Origin: Brachionus plicatilis
Lineage: Eukaryota > Rotifera > Eurotatoria > Ploima > Brachionidae
Reading direction: 5' to 3'
NCBI GenBank assembly: GCA_010279815.1
Contig: QEOQ01000207.1
Coordinates: forward strand, 1,024,490 to 1,088,489
DNA: 64,000 nt
Position 1 is the first letter of the stretch; each line of letters opens with the position of its first letter. The notes beneath the pieces were generated by a model. That model saw only the letters and a list, made by a program, of their open reading frames with translations, did not search any database and was not told where the DNA came from. Both the position numbers and the translations under genes were made by a program. This document shows, piece after piece, positions 15,001-25,596 of the stretch.

Positions 15001-15834
15001 GAGTTGAGACGCAATGAACTAGAGGGCCAGGTGAGAAACCAGAACACACTGTTGGTTCAGCGTCAAGAAACCGAACAAGAAGCCATGAAACGAGTGAGCC
15101 ACTTGACTCATGAGAAGCAGCAGTTGCAGGAAAAGCTCACTTTGGCACAAAAACAAATTGCTGCCATTGAGCAGGAAAAGAGGGAGACCGAAAGAAATAA
15201 GGTCCGATTGGAAAAGGACAAGAATGCGCTGAAGAAAACATTGGACCGAGTGGAGAGAGAAAAATTGCAGCATGAGGAGTTGAAAATTGTGGACAAGAGC
15301 GGCATTGAGCGCCAATTGCAGCGACTGGAAGAGGAGAACTTTACTCTTCAGCGTCAGGTGCAGGAGCTGCAGGGCCAATTGTCGGAAGCTGAGCAGCAGC
15401 ACGCTCAACGCTTGATTGATTTGACCACCAGAAATAGAAAAGAGTCCGAGCTAGAGGTCGAGAGACTACGCACAAGCCAATTGCAGTCGGAAAAGCAGCT
15501 AGAGTCGCGTGAAAAAAATCACAGAATGAGAATCAAGTCGCTGGAGGAGCAAATTGGCAGCCTCAGGGAACAATTGAGCCGCGAGATTAGAACTAGACAA
15601 AATTTTATTCAACATTCAGTCAGTGCCGATGATGAGATCCGAAGTTTGCATAATATTTTGAGCGATTCGTTGCACAATGTGGGCCGTGAACAAGTGTTGG
15701 ACCCGACTTTGTTGGACATTGAGACCAGACGGCTGAATGAGTCAATGGGCAGCTATGCTAATGAAACACCAGTGAGAAATAAATCACCATTGAGACGTTG
15801 TCCGTCACCCAACAGATTTAGATTCAAATATTAG
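6009..15834 (+). CDS. CROCC: Rootletin (ciliary rootlet coiled-coil protein), 13 exons
   Basis: Structural protein that polymerises into the ciliary rootlet and links centrioles. Exons: 6009-6152, 6744-7141, 7200-7365, 7431-7643, 7834-7955, 8405-8471, 8538-8810, 8955-9343, 9397-9812, 10835-11370, 11435-13009, 13063-13270, 14294-15834. They total 6048 nt and encode 2015 aa, very close to human rootletin (2017 aa). Almost the whole product is heptad-rich coiled coil. Collinear family signatures are visible: ENTILQQELNKVEDLL with ERDEILIKYNA at the N-terminus; SFNDYFGQEHAKLLNLWR and FRRSFGEMK in exon 4; an SP/RS-rich break in exon 7; EARRELQELRRQVKMLDSE in exon 11, followed by a second Ser-Pro-rich break; DPEAIRYALREF in exon 12; and ALMLQEETIRRNERERKA in exon 13. 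The start is the first ATG in frame with the conserved N-terminus. Vertebrate proteins have an extra N-terminal segment, so a further upstream coding exon is possible. Family identity is very secure; individual splice sites are inferred. Confidence 0.95.
13271..14293 (+). repeat. Three-copy degenerate repeat in rootletin intron 12
   Basis: This 1.0-kb intron holds about three diverged direct copies of a unit of roughly 280-320 bp. Landmarks: attaagaaaattttt followed by a 'caattaa' block near 13530, 13851 and 14127. Each is followed about 70 bp on by a 'ggtcagcttcattaaagaga'-like block (clear near 13917 and 14195, mutated near 13594). A second shared block, 'caattttagcattataaat', occurs near 13814 and 14090. 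The copies are AT-rich with indels, so this is an old tandem duplication. Confidence 0.6.
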
Positions 15835-16419
15835 ACTAGATAAAAAATTTAGACGCATTTAAAAAATTTTATTAGTTTTATTAAATTTTATTTTTTTGAT
15901 TTAATTCAAATTCAATTCAAATTATAAAAAAAACAGCAACAAAAAAAATAGGAAAGCTTCTCCTCTACGGATTTTGTTGGCATCAATTAAAATTAGAATT
16001 GATAAGTTTTAACAGTGATTATTAAAGGCGCTTTTTGATGCTTCAACCAAGTCTATTCGACGAGGAGTTTGGATAGTTTTTAAAACTTTGCTTTTAGTTA
16101 TTAGATTTATGATCATTTATTTACCCTTGATATTTTTAGACTAAAGATCTTAAAAGGTCTTGCAAATTTAAAAAAAGTAGAATTTATCCTTTTTTTTAGT
16201 TTTAGTTTTTTTTTTTTTTTCTTAAATAAAAAAATTTTAAAAATTAATCGTCTTTTTCATTTAAATGATACATCATCCTTGTTATTGTAAGCAACGGTAA
16301 ATCATAATTTTATCTTCGCAATTAAAATTTGACTTATTTGAAATCGTTTTGTCGATAAATTTGCTTTGATTTAAATTTAAATCATTAGCATCCTTTAGAA
16401 TAGGGGTAGGGGATAGTCT
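15835..16419. other. Intergenic, 3' flank of rootletin
   Basis: AT-rich sequence after the rootletin stop. Several oligo-T and oligo-A runs are present, but no second gene. It separates rootletin from the minus-strand pseudogene that follows. Confidence 0.5.
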
Positions 16420-16906
16420 TTAATTTAAAAACCCATAATTGTTTGTATCTAGTTCCATATTTATCATGTTCATTAACTTCTTGCTCAGCGAATTGTTTTG
16501 TTTAAAGCTTGGCTCACTGTAACTAGTTCTTTGGCATTCAAGTTTTATAGTCTTGTTTGTTAACTTTTTCGATTGATCGATCTTCAGTCTCCGACAATTG
16601 TTCATTAGGAGTAGGGCTATACAAGCTTTTTGATTCAATTTGTTCTAGAACGTTTACTAATTTATAGAAATCTTTATTTAAGTTGTAAAGTTTCTCTTCT
16701 GTCGTCGAACTATCCGTTTCCTTAAATTTTACCTGTTTTATCATATTTTCAGTTTTCTATGTATTAATTTCATATTCTTTTTCTTCGAATTCAGTTAATA
16801 ATGAATATAGTTTTGATTTTAGGTATTCCAGCTCTTCATTCTTGTCTTCATTTGATATAATTTGTTCTTCGTACTTCAAATCTTCGGTTTTTCTTTCTTT
16901 ATCCAT
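16420..16906 (-). pseudogene. Broken coiled-coil ORF (one in-frame stop, one frameshift)
   Basis: On the minus strand an ATG at 16904-16906 opens a hydrophilic, Glu/Lys-rich frame beginning MDKERKTEDLKYEEQ. It runs about 49 codons to a TAG, then continues in the same frame (TENMIKQVKFKETD...) to a stop at 16538. The sense then shifts to the frame of 16420-16638 (IKLECQRTSYSEPSFKQNN...NNYGFLN). Joined, it would be about 160 aa with coiled-coil character. I do not recognise the family. It could be a decayed gag/ORF1-like piece of a mobile element or a dead host gene. The adjacent inverted-repeat element lies about 30 bp upstream of its start. Confidence 0.45.
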
Positions 16907-16936
16907 ATTCAAATCGTGTATTCGCTGCTACCATAT

Positions 16937-17165
16937 GTTACACCTAAAGTCTCACCACTACTTTAAGCGTAGATAAAGCTTTATTTTCTAGTTTTTTTTT
17001 ATATATTCACTTTTAATCTAGAATTAAGAATCGCACTATAAATTGTAGTTACTTAATCTTTATTTTTTGTTTTATAGATTCATTCTTGTTTTATTCAAAT
17101 AAATATTAATACGAATTCGTTATCTTTAACTACGCTTAAAGTAGTGGCCAAACTTTAAGTGTAAC
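16937..17165. mobile_element. MITE-like element with 42-bp terminal inverted repeats
   Basis: The left arm 16937-16978 (gttacacctaaagtctcacc...) and the right arm 17124-17165 (...ggccaaactttaagtgtaac) are reverse complements at 37 of 42 positions. They enclose about 145 bp of non-coding AT-rich DNA. Total length of 229 bp, the TIRs and the lack of an ORF fit a non-autonomous DNA transposon. Target duplication is not clear (ATAT-like on both sides), so I do not assign a superfamily. Confidence 0.65.
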
Positions 17166-19070
17166 AAATATTCTTAAGATAATTAAAAATTAGCCAGCTT
17201 TTGACCAGATATTTGTAGTAAATCTATTTCTAGATTAAAGAAACAGAAAGAGTCTTCATTTTTTATTAATTTTTTTAATCAAGCTTTAGTTTCCAGTGAC
17301 AAATTGAATAATTTAATTTAAAAAATTTAAAATGAGGAAAAATTGAATAATCAATTATTTGTCTAATTTAAATTCAGTTAATAATGCACACATTATAAGT
17401 TATTATTTAGAATGCTCTAGTCAATTAAATAAAAATAACATTCTATTGAATCAATGAGTCCAAGATTGTTACAATCAACGAAAATATTTTTTTTGAAATT
17501 TATTTGTTATATAGTTTTGTAGATTCACATTTCAACAAATTGTTCAAAGGACTTGTTTTGATCAATTTGGTACAATAAATCGTTTTGTTTTATTAAGTAA
17601 AATGCGTAATTAAATTTCATCGCCGATTTTTACAGTTTTACCACATTTCATTTCTAAGTTTTATTTTTAAAAAAGATTGTAATTTGTGAAAAAAAGAACT
17701 GAAATTTAATTGCGCTTTCAAAAATGCTTTTATCAAGTTTGAAAAATCAAAAATCAAAAATTTTACTTTGCTTTTATTAACCACTTTTTGCCGGGTATCA
17801 AATTAATCTAATTCCTCTAATTAATGAAGAAATTGACAAAATGCTACTCTTACAACTAATATAAATATTTGTTTTATACTAATTTACTTTTCTTTTTTTA
17901 AATTTATATAATCGCTCCAATTGGCGTAAATTGGAAAAAATATATATATTTAAATTAGTCAAAAAAATAAGGATAATTAAATTTTTTTAAATTTTAATAA
18001 ACTCTTTTTGAACTCTATTTATAAAAACCAGTTTTTTTTAAATCTATTTTTATAAAAAGCTTGAAATTGTCTCATATCCTCAAAATAAAATTATTATTTT
18101 CTATTTAAAGCTAAATTTTTTTATGTTCCCAAACATAAATGAATTTTAGATTTAATCATTTGATAAGTTAACAGTTCATTTGTGAGCAGGAAATTGGCCG
18201 TTAAATAAAAATTTTACTGTTATTTTTTTAAATTGATAAGTTTATTCAGAATTTAAGTCTTGTTTATACAAATTGCATTTATTTTTAATAAACAGATACC
18301 TTTTTTATTTCATAATTATTCAATAAACGTAATTAGAATTTACAATGTTTTAATAAATTAAAGTTTATCTTTTATAAATTTGAGGGAATTTTTAAAAATT
18401 TGAGTTTACACAAAAAATTATTTTGAAATTTTAAACGAAATTAGTTTCAAATTTATTTTTCTTCTACAAAAAGAGATTGATGCCTATCTCGAAGTATTTA
18501 ATTCAATTTTCCGAAAATTAGCATAGATCTTGCACATTTTGGCAACATTTCCAAATTAGTATATTGAAAAAAATAAATTAAATAGTTAGTTAAATAAATA
18601 TTTAAGTAAGAACCATCAAATATATCAAAAATGAAATTGAGCTCAAAATTATTTAGATTAGACAAAAAATTAATGAAAAATTATGTGTTCACATTTTTTT
18701 TAAAAATACATGTTTCAAAATTTTCTATAAAAATTCCAAAAAATGTGATATTACGCAATTAAAAGCTTTGAAAAAATAAAGATTAGAAAACCTACCTTTT
18801 TAGCTTTGTTTTTAATTATTTTTTTGTTAAAAAAAAAAACATTTGATTATTAAAAAATATCAAAAATCAAAAAAGTGACATATCTAATTGATATAACTCA
18901 TTTAAAATTTTTTAAAAATAGCTACTAATTAATAAATTAATCTGTCATATTTTCATAGTTTTATTTATATTTTACATAATAAGTTTCTTTAATCTTTTTA
19001 TTTTCATTTAAAAAAATTATTTGGAAAACTTAATTCAACCTTATTTAACATTTTAGAAAAAATCTTTTTT
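17166..19070. other. Intergenic AT-rich DNA
   Basis: About 1.9 kb of AT-rich sequence with no frame of coding composition, no RNA gene and no clear repeat. Confidence 0.5.
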
Positions 19071-19073
19071 TTA

Positions 19074-19162
19074 GGTTTCAAATGTAATCATTTGGCTGAA
19101 AGGAAGGATTAAGTCTCCATTCAAACCGGCCAAGGCTCCGCCTAAATTATATTTTAAATAAA
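19074..19162 (+). repeat. Dispersed repeat, copy 1
   Basis: A segment conspicuously richer in G+C than its surroundings, with core 'tggctgaaaggaagga' and then 'ccggccaaggct'. It recurs in reverse complement at 22796-22882 with only a handful of differences over about 50 bp. Both copies run into an AT-rich tail on the same side of the unit. This looks like a conserved end of a transposable element (LINE 3' end or MITE). Confidence 0.6.
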
Positions 19163-19847
19163 TAGAATTAAAAAATAAATATTTACAAGAAAACATTTGC
19201 TAATATTTCTCTAAGTTTATCAATCTCTAATGAAATACTAAGTGAATGAAGCGAAAATTGATAAAACAAATATTATTTGATCATTTTATCGAAAAAGCCT
19301 GAATACTTCCTTTGAACTTGTTTGTATTCAGCTCAGAGTTAAGCAAAAAAAATAAAGAAAAAAAAAACAATTCCTTGGGTGCTTTGATTAATCAAAGTAT
19401 CGATTGAGTATCATATAGAACCCGGAGAAAATTACGATCAGTAATTTGATCTTCTATCTACTACTGTTTAGATTATCTTTTCAAATTTTAAACAACTTAA
19501 AGTTATCAAAATATTCTTTAAGTAGATGATAGTTGTCAATTAAAAATAAACAATTTCTATTATACAACTTGGCAATAAACTAATCGACACACGTCATTGA
19601 TATAACCCAACTGCTTGGCTCCAGCAATTACCAATTGCTGCAACCTAATATTCTAATTCAAGCGTTAAATAAAACCAATTATAAGCCAGACCAATATTTT
19701 GGTTATGCTTTGTTGAAAATATTAACTGCTTGTTAGTATTAAGAGCTACTATTCGACTCTAATAAACAAAATTGTATCTATCTTATCTCTACTTTCTGAT
19801 AAGTTATAAATTTTCTTAAAATATTTAACAAATCAAATTTTAAGCGA

Positions 19848-19872
19848 ATCGATTAATTGAATATCGATTAAT
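19848..19872 (+). promoter_or_regulatory. Paired ATCGATTAAT motifs upstream of the bHLH gene
   Basis: Two exact copies of ATCGATTAAT occur at 19848-19857 and 19863-19872, 15 bp apart, about 100 bp before the bHLH start codon. A TATAAAT sequence follows at 19916-19922, about 50 bp before the ATG. The spacing suits a homeodomain-type element and a TATA box, but in DNA this AT-rich the evidence is only suggestive. Confidence 0.3.
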
Positions 19873-19970
19873 TTAAAACCAATCAAATAGATAAAACTCA
19901 AATTGGCTTAATAGCTATAAATTTGTGCATTACACCAAGTAAAGTAAACAAAAAAGTTTTAGAGATTAAT

Positions 19971-20417
19971 ATGGGTAGAAAAAGAAAAGCTGACTCGGGC
20001 ACCCCGAGCTTAGTAAATCAAAATGACTCGTCTAATTCGAGTATTACGAGTTTAAACTCGCTGCAAAGAAGCGCTGCTAATGACAGAGAGCGAACCCGGA
20101 TGAGGGTTTTGAGCAAGGCGTTTGTTAGATTAAAAACAAGTCTTCCTTGGGTACCTTCGGACACCAAGCTTTCCAAATTGGACACACTCAAACTAGCAGC
20201 TAGTTACATTGCATATCTTACTCAATTGCTTGACAATGACGATGAAAACAGTAGTATTTTATTGTGCCAGAATTTGGAAACTGGATACAGCTCATCTAAA
20301 ATGGTGTCTTCCATTAGACTTTCGCCAATTGATATGCAGCATATTATCAATCAGCATCTCTTTGTTCCGCAGATTCAACAACAAAATCACAACTATGTCA
20401 ATCATTATTCAATGTAG
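19971..20417 (+). CDS. TCF21: TCF21/musculin-type bHLH transcription factor
   Basis: A single-exon gene of 148 aa. A basic N-terminal motif (MGRKRKA) precedes a class II bHLH domain at about residues 33-87. The domain reads [17 protein letters not shown], then [20 protein letters not shown], then [15 protein letters not shown], nearly identical to vertebrate TCF21 (capsulin) and musculin. The Glu of the DNA-contacting ERxR motif is present. These factors heterodimerise with E-proteins in the nucleus and specify muscle, mesenchyme or visceral mesoderm. The C-terminal 60 aa are Gln/Asn-rich and unrecognised. I chose the ATG at 19971; the frame stays open to a TTG at 19923, which I do not use. 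An AATAAA occurs at 20471-20476. TCF21 versus musculin cannot be separated by the domain alone. Confidence 0.9.
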   Translation: MGRKRKADSGTPSLVNQNDSSNSSITSLNSLQRSAANDRERTRMRVLSKAFVRLKTSLPWVPSDTKLSKLDTLKLAASYIAYLTQLLDNDDENSSILLCQNLETGYSSSKMVSSIRLSPIDMQHIINQHLFVPQIQQQNHNYVNHYSM

Positions 20418-22795
20418 TTTTTTTTTCTTTTTTGAATGTTTATTATTTAATTTAAATGCCGTTTTGTAAAAATAAATTTTCACTTTTCGATTCTATTTTT
20501 ATTTAATTTACTTACTATTTAATTTATTTTTTATATTTGTGGTTCCAGTTAATTGTACTTTGAAAATTATAGAAATAAAATAACTTTGTCTGATGTAAAA
20601 AAAAAAATAAAAAAATTTTTATAAAAGTTTAGGCCCTTGAAGCTGAACTTAGAAAGTATTCTTTAAAAATTTCTACATGATGACTTGCTGGAATAATACC
20701 TGAAAATCTCAATTCCACTAAAACTGATGAAATTTATTATTGAAACTTTTTAACTAAAAAGTTAAGCCATGACCATGATTTTGAACTTATCTTAAAATTT
20801 GTCAAATAAAAAGACTTACTGTTGTTATTGTTTTAAAAAATCAAGAAAAAAAATTTTTTAATTAATTTAAAGCAGGCATTTGTGAATATTTTTATTCGAG
20901 TCTAAAGAGTTATTGATTATATTAAGAGTAGACAATAAGAATAATTTCAGCTTCTCTTGATTTTTTCTTAAGTTTGTAGCAATTTCATAATTCTATCTCA
21001 TAATCTAAAAAAATCTATAAACAGTTATTTTTTTAAACTATGCATATTTTTATATCTAAAACATTTTCTTCAAGAGAATAATTGTTTTACATACAGAAAA
21101 TCTCATCATTTTTTTGAGAAAAATATGCTGTCTTTTAACTCAGCTGAGTTCTAAGCTGCATTTCTTTTCCTCAAAAAGACTTAAGTCTCTCTACTTATTC
21201 TTGGAAAATTCTAAAAATATTTTTAGAAGCTTAGTAGTGGTTCGATAGGGAAGTGGAAGAATTATATCATCGTATATTAAATGTATCACTTAAATCCAGC
21301 TTAATCAATTTTTAGTTTGTTTTTTTATTATTATAATTTTTATTAATAATCTATCATCGAAATCAATTATAAAAATTCAGAAATATACTGATGATATTTA
21401 ACATTTGAAAACATTATTTTTTGTAATACTGCTACTAATTGTATGAAAACTAAGAACTATGAGTAAATTTATCAATATCCAATCAATTTAACATGTGAAA
21501 GTATTTAAGCTTAGATAATTTGTTGGAATATTTTTAAAAAAATTTTCCATTTGAATTTTCCTGAAAAACATTAAGTATCTAATAGTTATCAATGAAATTT
21601 TTTATTTTGGGTAAAAAAATGCAAAAAATCATTTTTATGGACTTTTAATATTTCAGAAAATCTGGACTGAAATGATAAATGCAACGAAATTTTGTTATAC
21701 TAATCAAAAAAAGACAATTTAAATTGTTCAATTTTTATTTAGGAAAAATATAAGAAAATGTTAAAATTGTATTTTTTTCTCTTTGCGACAAGTACATATT
21801 TCTGCTCTGCAAAAACTCTTCAATTTTGTGTAAAATCAAAAAATATTTGATCAAAAATATTTTTTCAGAGCTTGGAATACGTTTGTAAAAATTTTTACAA
21901 TATTGTACTTTTTGCAGAACCATTTTTGCACAATTAGAAAAAAAATTAGGAAACGCTTTTACTTTTTGTGCTGTGATTTTTTTTCTAAAATTTCACATTG
22001 CCACTTTGAGTTAAGTTTTACTTAAATATGATTATGGAGTTCAAAAAGAACTTTAAAATACCTACAAAGAGTTTGTGAAATACAGTTACAATAGAACTGT
22101 AAAAACCGATAAAAGTTGAAAAACTTTTTCTTTATGCTTATGTCTTCACACAGCTTTAATTAAAAGTTATAAAATTATTGTAAATTTTTGTCATAAAATA
22201 AAGAAATTTAATTTTCTGTTTTGTGCTAGGAATATGATGGTGAAGTTTTTAATTTTATTACCAAATTGATGGATATCTTTCTAATTTAAAACCTTAAATA
22301 TTGTTGTAATATTAACTCGGCGATGTCAAAAAAAATTAAATATAAAAATATCAAAGAAATAGATTTTATAAAAAAATTAATAAATATTTTCTTTTTATTT
22401 TCTTGAATTTGAGAAGTAAATGTTATAAAAAAAAATAAAAAAATTTTTAAAATTTCTTCTTTTTAATATTAAAATTTTTTTATTTATTTATTTGTATGCA
22501 AAAACTAAAATTGGTGTAAACCTAAACAGTGCTTAGGATATACAATGCAAATACCATTTTTTACGTAATTTTACGGATTGTAACACCCCCTGTATCCCAG
22601 GTCCTCCCTGTCTTCTCTTTCTTTAAAGATATGCATTGTATTTTAGTTTAAGTTTGAGTTTTTGGAAATAGAGATTTAAAAGTAAAATCTTCTTTTTTAA
22701 TTTTATATAATAGTGCCACGCTATTAAAGTATTATTTGGTAAGATTACTGGACTGTATCATCATTTTTTTATTTTATTGTATTTGTTTATTTTTA
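20418..22795. other. Intergenic, repeat-derived in part
   Basis: AT-rich DNA with no supported gene. The stretch from about 22540 to 22795 (caccccctgtatcccagg...) has islands of higher G+C and leads into the dispersed repeat at 22796, so it is probably the body of the same decayed element. A 15-bp word aaatttcacattgcc near 21989 recurs near 25285 in similar context, suggesting another old repeat. Confidence 0.4.
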
Positions 22796-22882
22796 TTTAA
22801 AATAAAGTTCGGCAAAGCCTTGGCCGATTGGAATGGAAACTTAGTCCTTCCTTTCAGCCACATGAAAGATATTTTTGAAATC
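22796..22882 (-). repeat. Dispersed repeat, copy 2 (inverted relative to 19074)
   Basis: The reverse complement reads tggctgaaaggaaggacta..., matching 19074-19162, and includes the shared 'cggccaaggct' block. Copies sit 3.7 kb apart in opposite orientation. Confidence 0.6.
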
Positions 22883-23799
22883 AAAACTTAAATTGAACAA
22901 AAATGTTAAATTAGAATAAAGTTAAATTTTAAATTTTACAGTGAATTTGTTAAAAAAAGAAAAACATCACATCGCTAATGACATCTCTTTTTTCACATTT
23001 TTTTTGTGTTTAATCGAATTAGATAGACTAAAGGTACAAACGGGATATTATGAGTAAAGCGGGATATCTGGGGACTAGTGCCACAAAAAAAATCTTAAGA
23101 AATATTTATTTGACATTTTATAATTTTTTAGGTCATTTTTTATGAAAATATTTTGGATTTGATTTTGACAATTAATTTATTGAATTTTAATTAAAATAAA
23201 CATTCCATTCCTTTAAATTTTTTTATGTTAAAATTTTTTATAAGAAGTTATGTAACAAAACCAAATGTTATTTAATTATAAAAAAAAGTTGTTTTCAATT
23301 TTCCTTATTCAATTGGTCGATTAATAAAATATACATAAAATTTTTTAATTTGTTAATTCCATAATTTTCAACCAATAAAATTCAACGATTTAAAGAACCA
23401 TTAATTAAGAATTTACTCATATCTTAATTTATTTCGATCCTTGCTCCAGAAAAATCATGCTAATTACTTTAAAGTTTAAGCTTTGACTATAAATATTATT
23501 AAGTAAAAATTTTCAAAAAATTTTAATATAGTTTAGAATTATAGTTTAGTTTAATAAAAATAAGTTAACTAAACTAAAAATAAAACTCCCATCACTAAAA
23601 ATAAGTTCATCCAAATTTTCACAATCATGGTAAATTGTTGTATAGTTAGGAAAAAGTTAGTTGATTAAGATTAATTTTATTTATTTATTTCGTTGAACGC
23701 CTTGAAGACGATGTAAACTTATAAGATTAAAGAAAAAGGAAAAAATAAGAAAATAAATTTGATAGTTTCTAAATAAAAATATAAGAGAAATGCTTATTT

Positions 23800-23960
23800 T
23801 TTTTTCTTAATTTAGCAAAAATATGGTCGATAAATATAAGAAAAAACAAAGATCCAAGAACTGAGCCTAGGGTACACCTATTTTTATTTTTAAATTATTA
23901 GAAATAAAGCTACTCTTATTTACAAACTGTTTCCGATTATAAAAATAGTTTTTGATTTTA
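23800..23960 (-). mobile_element. Decayed LINE reverse transcriptase (Jockey/CR1-like)
   Basis: On the minus strand the translation NYFYNRKQFVNKSSFIS... leads into GVP, then after a one-base shift into GSVLGSLFFLIFIDHI. This is the characteristic 'NRKQ...GVPQGSVLGPLLFLIYINDL' block of non-LTR retrotransposon reverse transcriptase. A stop replaces the Gln of GVPQG, and a frameshift falls in the same place. No catalytic YADD block is recognisable beyond it. It is a short, dead 5'- and 3'-truncated copy. Confidence 0.7.
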
Positions 23961-24672
23961 AATTAAAAAATTTATTTTTTAATTCTGTGTTTGTTTATTT
24001 CTTTTCTTTTGATTAATTACGAAATGGAGACACAGGTCGATGTCTTTATCTCTCTGTATTATTCCGAATCGATGTTTTCTTTAAAGATCTTAATAGAATA
24101 GTCAACTTTTTTTTTACTCAACCAATTTAAAAAAAAGGAAATTTCTTTTAGCAAATTTAGTTGCACCATTGAAAGATATACTCACCCTGAAATAATGTTA
24201 GAGGTAAAAAGTAAATTTAAAAAAAAATTGATCAATAAACCAGTTTATTAAAAATTCTTTTAAAAGAACATTGGTTGACTTTGTGCCGAAGAATTCAACT
24301 TTTAAAGAAGCTTGGAATAGAGCACTAAATTGTCTTAAGATGGACAAACAAAACAACTAAAATTAACAAAATAACAAATAACAAATTAGTTGATAATGAT
24401 TAATAAATTTAATAAATTTTGCAGGAATTTATTATTTTTTATGTTGTTTTACTATTTTTTCTCAAAACTTACCATTTTTTAACTATTTTTACCTTTAATA
24501 AAATTGATTTTTACCTAAATTTACGTAAAAAAAATAAAATTTTAAAATGCTAATTTTTGAATCTTTTCAAAATCAAAAATTAAAAAAATTGAAAATTTTA
24601 CTAAAAAATTGCATTTTTTCAAACTTTTTTTGGCTTTTATTGTTTTAACAAATATTTATGTAAAATTTGGTA
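23961..24672. other. Intergenic DNA before assembly gap
   Basis: AT-rich with no recognisable gene or repeat. Confidence 0.4.
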
Positions 24673-24874
24673 NNNNNNNNNNNNNNNNNNNNNNNNNNNN
24701 NNNNNNNNNNNNNNNNNNNNNNNNNNNNNNNNNNNNNNNNNNNNNNNNNNNNNNNNNNNNNNNNNNNNNNNNNNNNNNNNNNNNNNNNNNNNNNNNNNNN
24801 NNNNNNNNNNNNNNNNNNNNNNNNNNNNNNNNNNNNNNNNNNNNNNNNNNNNNNNNNNNNNNNNNNNNNNNNNN
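24673..24874. other. Assembly gap (run of N)
   Basis: About 200 undetermined bases. The sequence immediately to the right is the end of a hAT-like MITE, which probably explains the break. Translations crossing it are meaningless. Confidence 0.98.
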
Positions 24875-24914
24875 GACTTGACTTGAGACTTGTGACTTTT
24901 AAGCATCTCTGGTA
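24875..24914 (-). mobile_element. hAT-like MITE end abutting the gap
   Basis: Reverse complement begins CAGAGATGCTTAAAAGTC and continues ACAAGTCTCAAGTCAAGTC. This matches the left end of the complete copy at 43504-43690 (CAGAGTTGTTTAAAAGTCAC...). The rest of this copy must lie in or beyond the N run. Confidence 0.7.
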
Positions 24915-25596
24915 TAATTCATGTAGCAAATCAGCACTATACTTGTACTGTAATATTTGTTTTTCTGTTCGAGTATAAGCTCCTTCAATTAGAAAAAAAT
25001 AAAATAAAATAATTAAAAATATTTTTAATTTGAAAATTTGAAATTTGAAAAATATTATTTTAGATGAGAAACAAAATTAATAATTTGAGAATTGTTTATT
25101 TAGGAAATAAAAAGAGCTGGGACAATAAACGAATAAAAATAGTATGAGAATCAGAAAAAAAACATTGACATGATCTTAGAGTCAGAAAATCTATGTATAA
25201 TTAGGAAGCAGGTACATTGAGGAGTAGGATTCGTAGCATATCAATAATAACCTTTTCACATTTTGTATTGTAATTTTTGTACAAAAATTTCACATTGCCC
25301 TCTAAGTTGAAAAATAAATTCTGATTTATTTTTTTTCTTATTTAGACTCCGTGAAATTTGGTCAAAAACTCTGCTTGAGAGTCAAATATTTTTAATTTAC
25401 AAGAAAATAAAGACTGAAAATTCCATTTAAATTTTTATTAGATTTAATTTAAAAAAAAATTCGATTCAAAAACTTAATTGAGTGAATACAAAAAGGTGAT
25501 TTCGATAACATTTAGACAAAAATTTCCTAACAAAAACAAGAAACAAAAAAATTTAATTAATTAACAAAAATAAGGAGAAAAAAAAAACAACTAAAA
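24915..25596. other. Intergenic, 3' flank of Myb gene
   Basis: AT-rich. It should contain the 3' UTR of the minus-strand Myb gene towards 25596. No other gene is seen. Confidence 0.4.

Noticed and set aside
21735..21923. 62-codon minus-strand frame
   Set aside because: ATG present but composition is that of random AT-rich DNA, with no homologue recognised.
24609..24978. Open frames of 89-103 codons across the N run
   Set aside because: Most of their length is undetermined bases.
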